From the NCBI GenBank assembly GCA_000406005.1, contig ASZN01000027.1, forward strand, positions 12,135 to 34,729: DNA of 22,595 nucleotides, written 5' to 3'. The DNA comes from Candidatus Poribacteria bacterium WGA-3G (GTDB lineage Bacteria > Poribacteria > WGA-4E > WGA-3G). Within the stretch, counting starts at the first letter, position 1. Every line of letters starts with the position of its first letter. The position numbers were made by a program, and so were the translations under genes. The notes under the pieces are model-generated. The model saw only the letters and a program-made list of their open reading frames with translations. It did not search any database and was not told where the DNA came from. Of the stretch, positions 21,464 to 22,595 are shown one piece after another.

Positions 21464-22573
21464 TTATGCGTCTACGCGTTGTTGGAAGGCGTAAAAGGAG
21501 TCTACGACAGATGCCTCGATATTGAGTTGCTTGAGTCGGTTGAGGTCCGCAATGGCTTCGAGTGCGGGGGCGAGTGTCTGAACGTCAGCATCAGAGAATC
21601 GGGTGTTGAGGATAGCGAGTGTGCTTTCGATACTCGTCCGACGCGCCCCTTGTTCTATGCCTTGTTCTATGCCTTGTTCTATGCCTTGTTCTATGCCTTG
21701 TTCTATACCGAGTTGATGTCCGCGTTGTTCGCTGAGTTCAATGATGGATTCTGCCATGTTGACGATCTCCTGATTCTGTGTATGTTCTGTGGTGAGGATA
21801 TGAAGTAACTCTTGATGCTCATCGGCATCTCTGCGGTGCAGGATGAGCAGGAAGATATACAAAATCGCACGCCTATACTGATCCGCATCCTGTCCCCGCA
21901 AGTCCCGGAGCCCTTCTAAAGCGTCAAGCAGGACTTTCCGCATAACAGGGGCATCGGAGGTCTCATGCTGTAAGACAGTCAACAACCAGCCCAAAGGAGC
22001 ACCGGTTCGCGTCAGTTCCTCGGGTGCTGTGGCTTTGACATCGAGGAGCAGAGTGTCAAAAGTCGGGACGAACCGGGTGAGGACTTCGGGGATGTCCAAG
22101 AGAGCGGTCAGAGAAAGCGGGACACGCCAGGCTCCTTGCCCCGTGTAAAAGACGATCGGCACGACCGGGGTCAACCGCCACTCTCGCTGTGGACGTTTCT
22201 CTTCTTGCCACTGACGACGCTCCTCCATCCATATCTGAACCATGTAAGAGAGCAACCGAAGTGCCATAGACGAGTCCACCGTGGATTGGTGCTCTATGAG
22301 AAGATAGACGAGGACTTCCTGACCTGTTTGCGTCGGAGACCGAAGCGGCACCTTGAAGATCATATCGGACTCTTGAGACCGCAGCTCATCGGAGATAAAA
22401 CTTCGATTGAGTTGCTCGACGTGCTCAAAGTCAAGAACATCGGCGAGCTGTCCCGCAACCATTCTCAATAACGCCTCAAGGTGTTCGCGCTGACGGATCA
22501 ACCATTTCGAGCTCCTATCCGGGAAATGACTGCTCGAAACATTCGACAACTCCCGCAGATGGTGTTCTATCAA
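21464..22573 (-). CDS. Rpn/transposase_31-type PD-(D/E)XK nuclease
   Basis: About 369 residues if it starts at TTG 22573, which has a strong GAGGAGG 7 nt upstream; no in-frame ATG occurs until residue 38, and the frame stays open to the window edge, so a start further upstream is not excluded. The N-terminal nuclease core is visible: D70 in SQESDMIFKV, then VLVYLLIEHQSTVDSSMALRLLSYM with E94-H-Q96 and Arg106, the Rpn/YhgA pattern of the PD-(D/E)XK fold. Known relatives (RpnA-E) are DNA endonucleases that promote recombination. Near residue 290 comes a tandem GIEQ repeat (five units), then a helical tail (TSIESTLAILNTRFSDADVQTL). Such genes are usually multicopy and mobile-like. A single gene is not evidence of a transposon here. 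Confidence 0.86.
   Translation of the reverse strand: MIEHHLRELSNVSSSHFPDRSSKWLIRQREHLEALLRMVAGQLADVLDFEHVEQLNRSFISDELRSQESDMIFKVPLRSPTQTGQEVLVYLLIEHQSTVDSSMALRLLSYMVQIWMEERRQWQEEKRPQREWRLTPVVPIVFYTGQGAWRVPLSLTALLDIPEVLTRFVPTFDTLLLDVKATAPEELTRTGAPLGWLLTVLQHETSDAPVMRKVLLDALEGLRDLRGQDADQYRRAILYIFLLILHRRDADEHQELLHILTTEHTQNQEIVNMAESIIELSEQRGHQLGIEQGIEQGIEQGIEQGIEQGARRTSIESTLAILNTRFSDADVQTLAPALEAIADLNRLKQLNIEASVVDSFYAFQQRVDA
21648..21707 (-). repeat. Five tandem 12-bp units coding (GIEQ)n
   Basis: ccttgttctatg repeats exactly at 21648, 21660, 21672 and 21684; the fifth (21696-21707) ends in a instead of g. The 12-bp unit keeps the reading frame, so copy-number change would alter the length of a Gly-Ile-Glu-Gln helix without frameshift. 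Confidence 0.95.
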
Positions 22574-22595
22574 TATCTGTCCTCCTCTTCGGACA

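Noticed and set aside
21648..21707. Possible CRISPR-like array
   Set aside because: The units are 12 bp, directly abutting, without spacers, and code in frame for GIEQ; this is a coding tandem repeat.
1..22595. tRNA, rRNA, phage or integron genes
   Set aside because: No cloverleaf-like tRNA, rRNA stretch, integrase or phage structural gene was recognised; only the Rpn-type gene and short inverted-repeat segments hint at mobility.

Overview
The window looks like a chromosomal segment of a diderm (LPS-exporting) bacterium. It holds an LptF/LptG pair, a TonB-like envelope protein fused to a von Willebrand factor A domain, and a signal-peptide-bearing putative outer-membrane beta-barrel. Gene content (Rieske protein, NAD epimerase, LacD-type aldolase, acetyl-xylan-esterase-like hydrolase, Rpn nuclease) and the many small intergenic palindromes and 'gataactgataac' micro-repeats remind me of Candidatus Poribacteria or a close relative. 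That assignment is inference, because no rRNA or other phylogenetic marker is present.

Layout. 1-1.3 kb (+): 3' part of a Rieske [2Fe-2S] protein, then an extended-SDR NAD epimerase. 1.3-4.5 kb (-): lptF, lptG and an isoprenylcysteine-methyltransferase-like membrane enzyme. 4.7-5.2 kb (+): an unrecognised small protein, possibly leaderless. 5.2-7.5 kb (-): a LacD-type class I aldolase with a clear terminator, and a polyprenyl diphosphate synthase with its own promoter. 7.7-11.84 kb (-): a tight five-gene cluster, purD > RIS/zinc-finger + winged-helix protein > TonB-like/VWA protein > classical SDR > LarE-C-terminus-like mini-protein, read from a TTGATT-17-TATAAT promoter. Divergent from it (+) are a HigB/HigA-type toxin-antitoxin pair and a two-domain alpha/beta hydrolase (to 14.7 kb). 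15.1-19.1 kb (-): a putative outer-membrane protein and two different Amt ammonium transporters, the second with its own promoter and a hairpin-rich leader. 19.6-21.0 kb (+): a GT-C glycosyltransferase. 21.5-22.6 kb (-): an Rpn/transposase_31-type PD-(D/E)XK nuclease with a 12-bp tandem repeat, starting at TTG.

The intergenic DNA is unusually structured. Four segments look like short non-autonomous elements: two share a 13-base terminal motif (3109-3253 and 19142-19262), one has 'ttacgtaa' ends (14837-15003), and one has perfect 18-bp terminal inverted repeats (21025-21352). A 23-nt hairpin module occurs twice, with a compensatory base-pair change.

The most unusual protein is the RIS/zinc-finger + winged-helix protein (10011-10541). 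It carries the Cys-rich C-terminal module of RelA/SpoT without any synthetase or hydrolase, fused to a DNA-binding-type domain directly downstream of a purine biosynthesis gene. No CRISPR array, rRNA or tRNA was seen.
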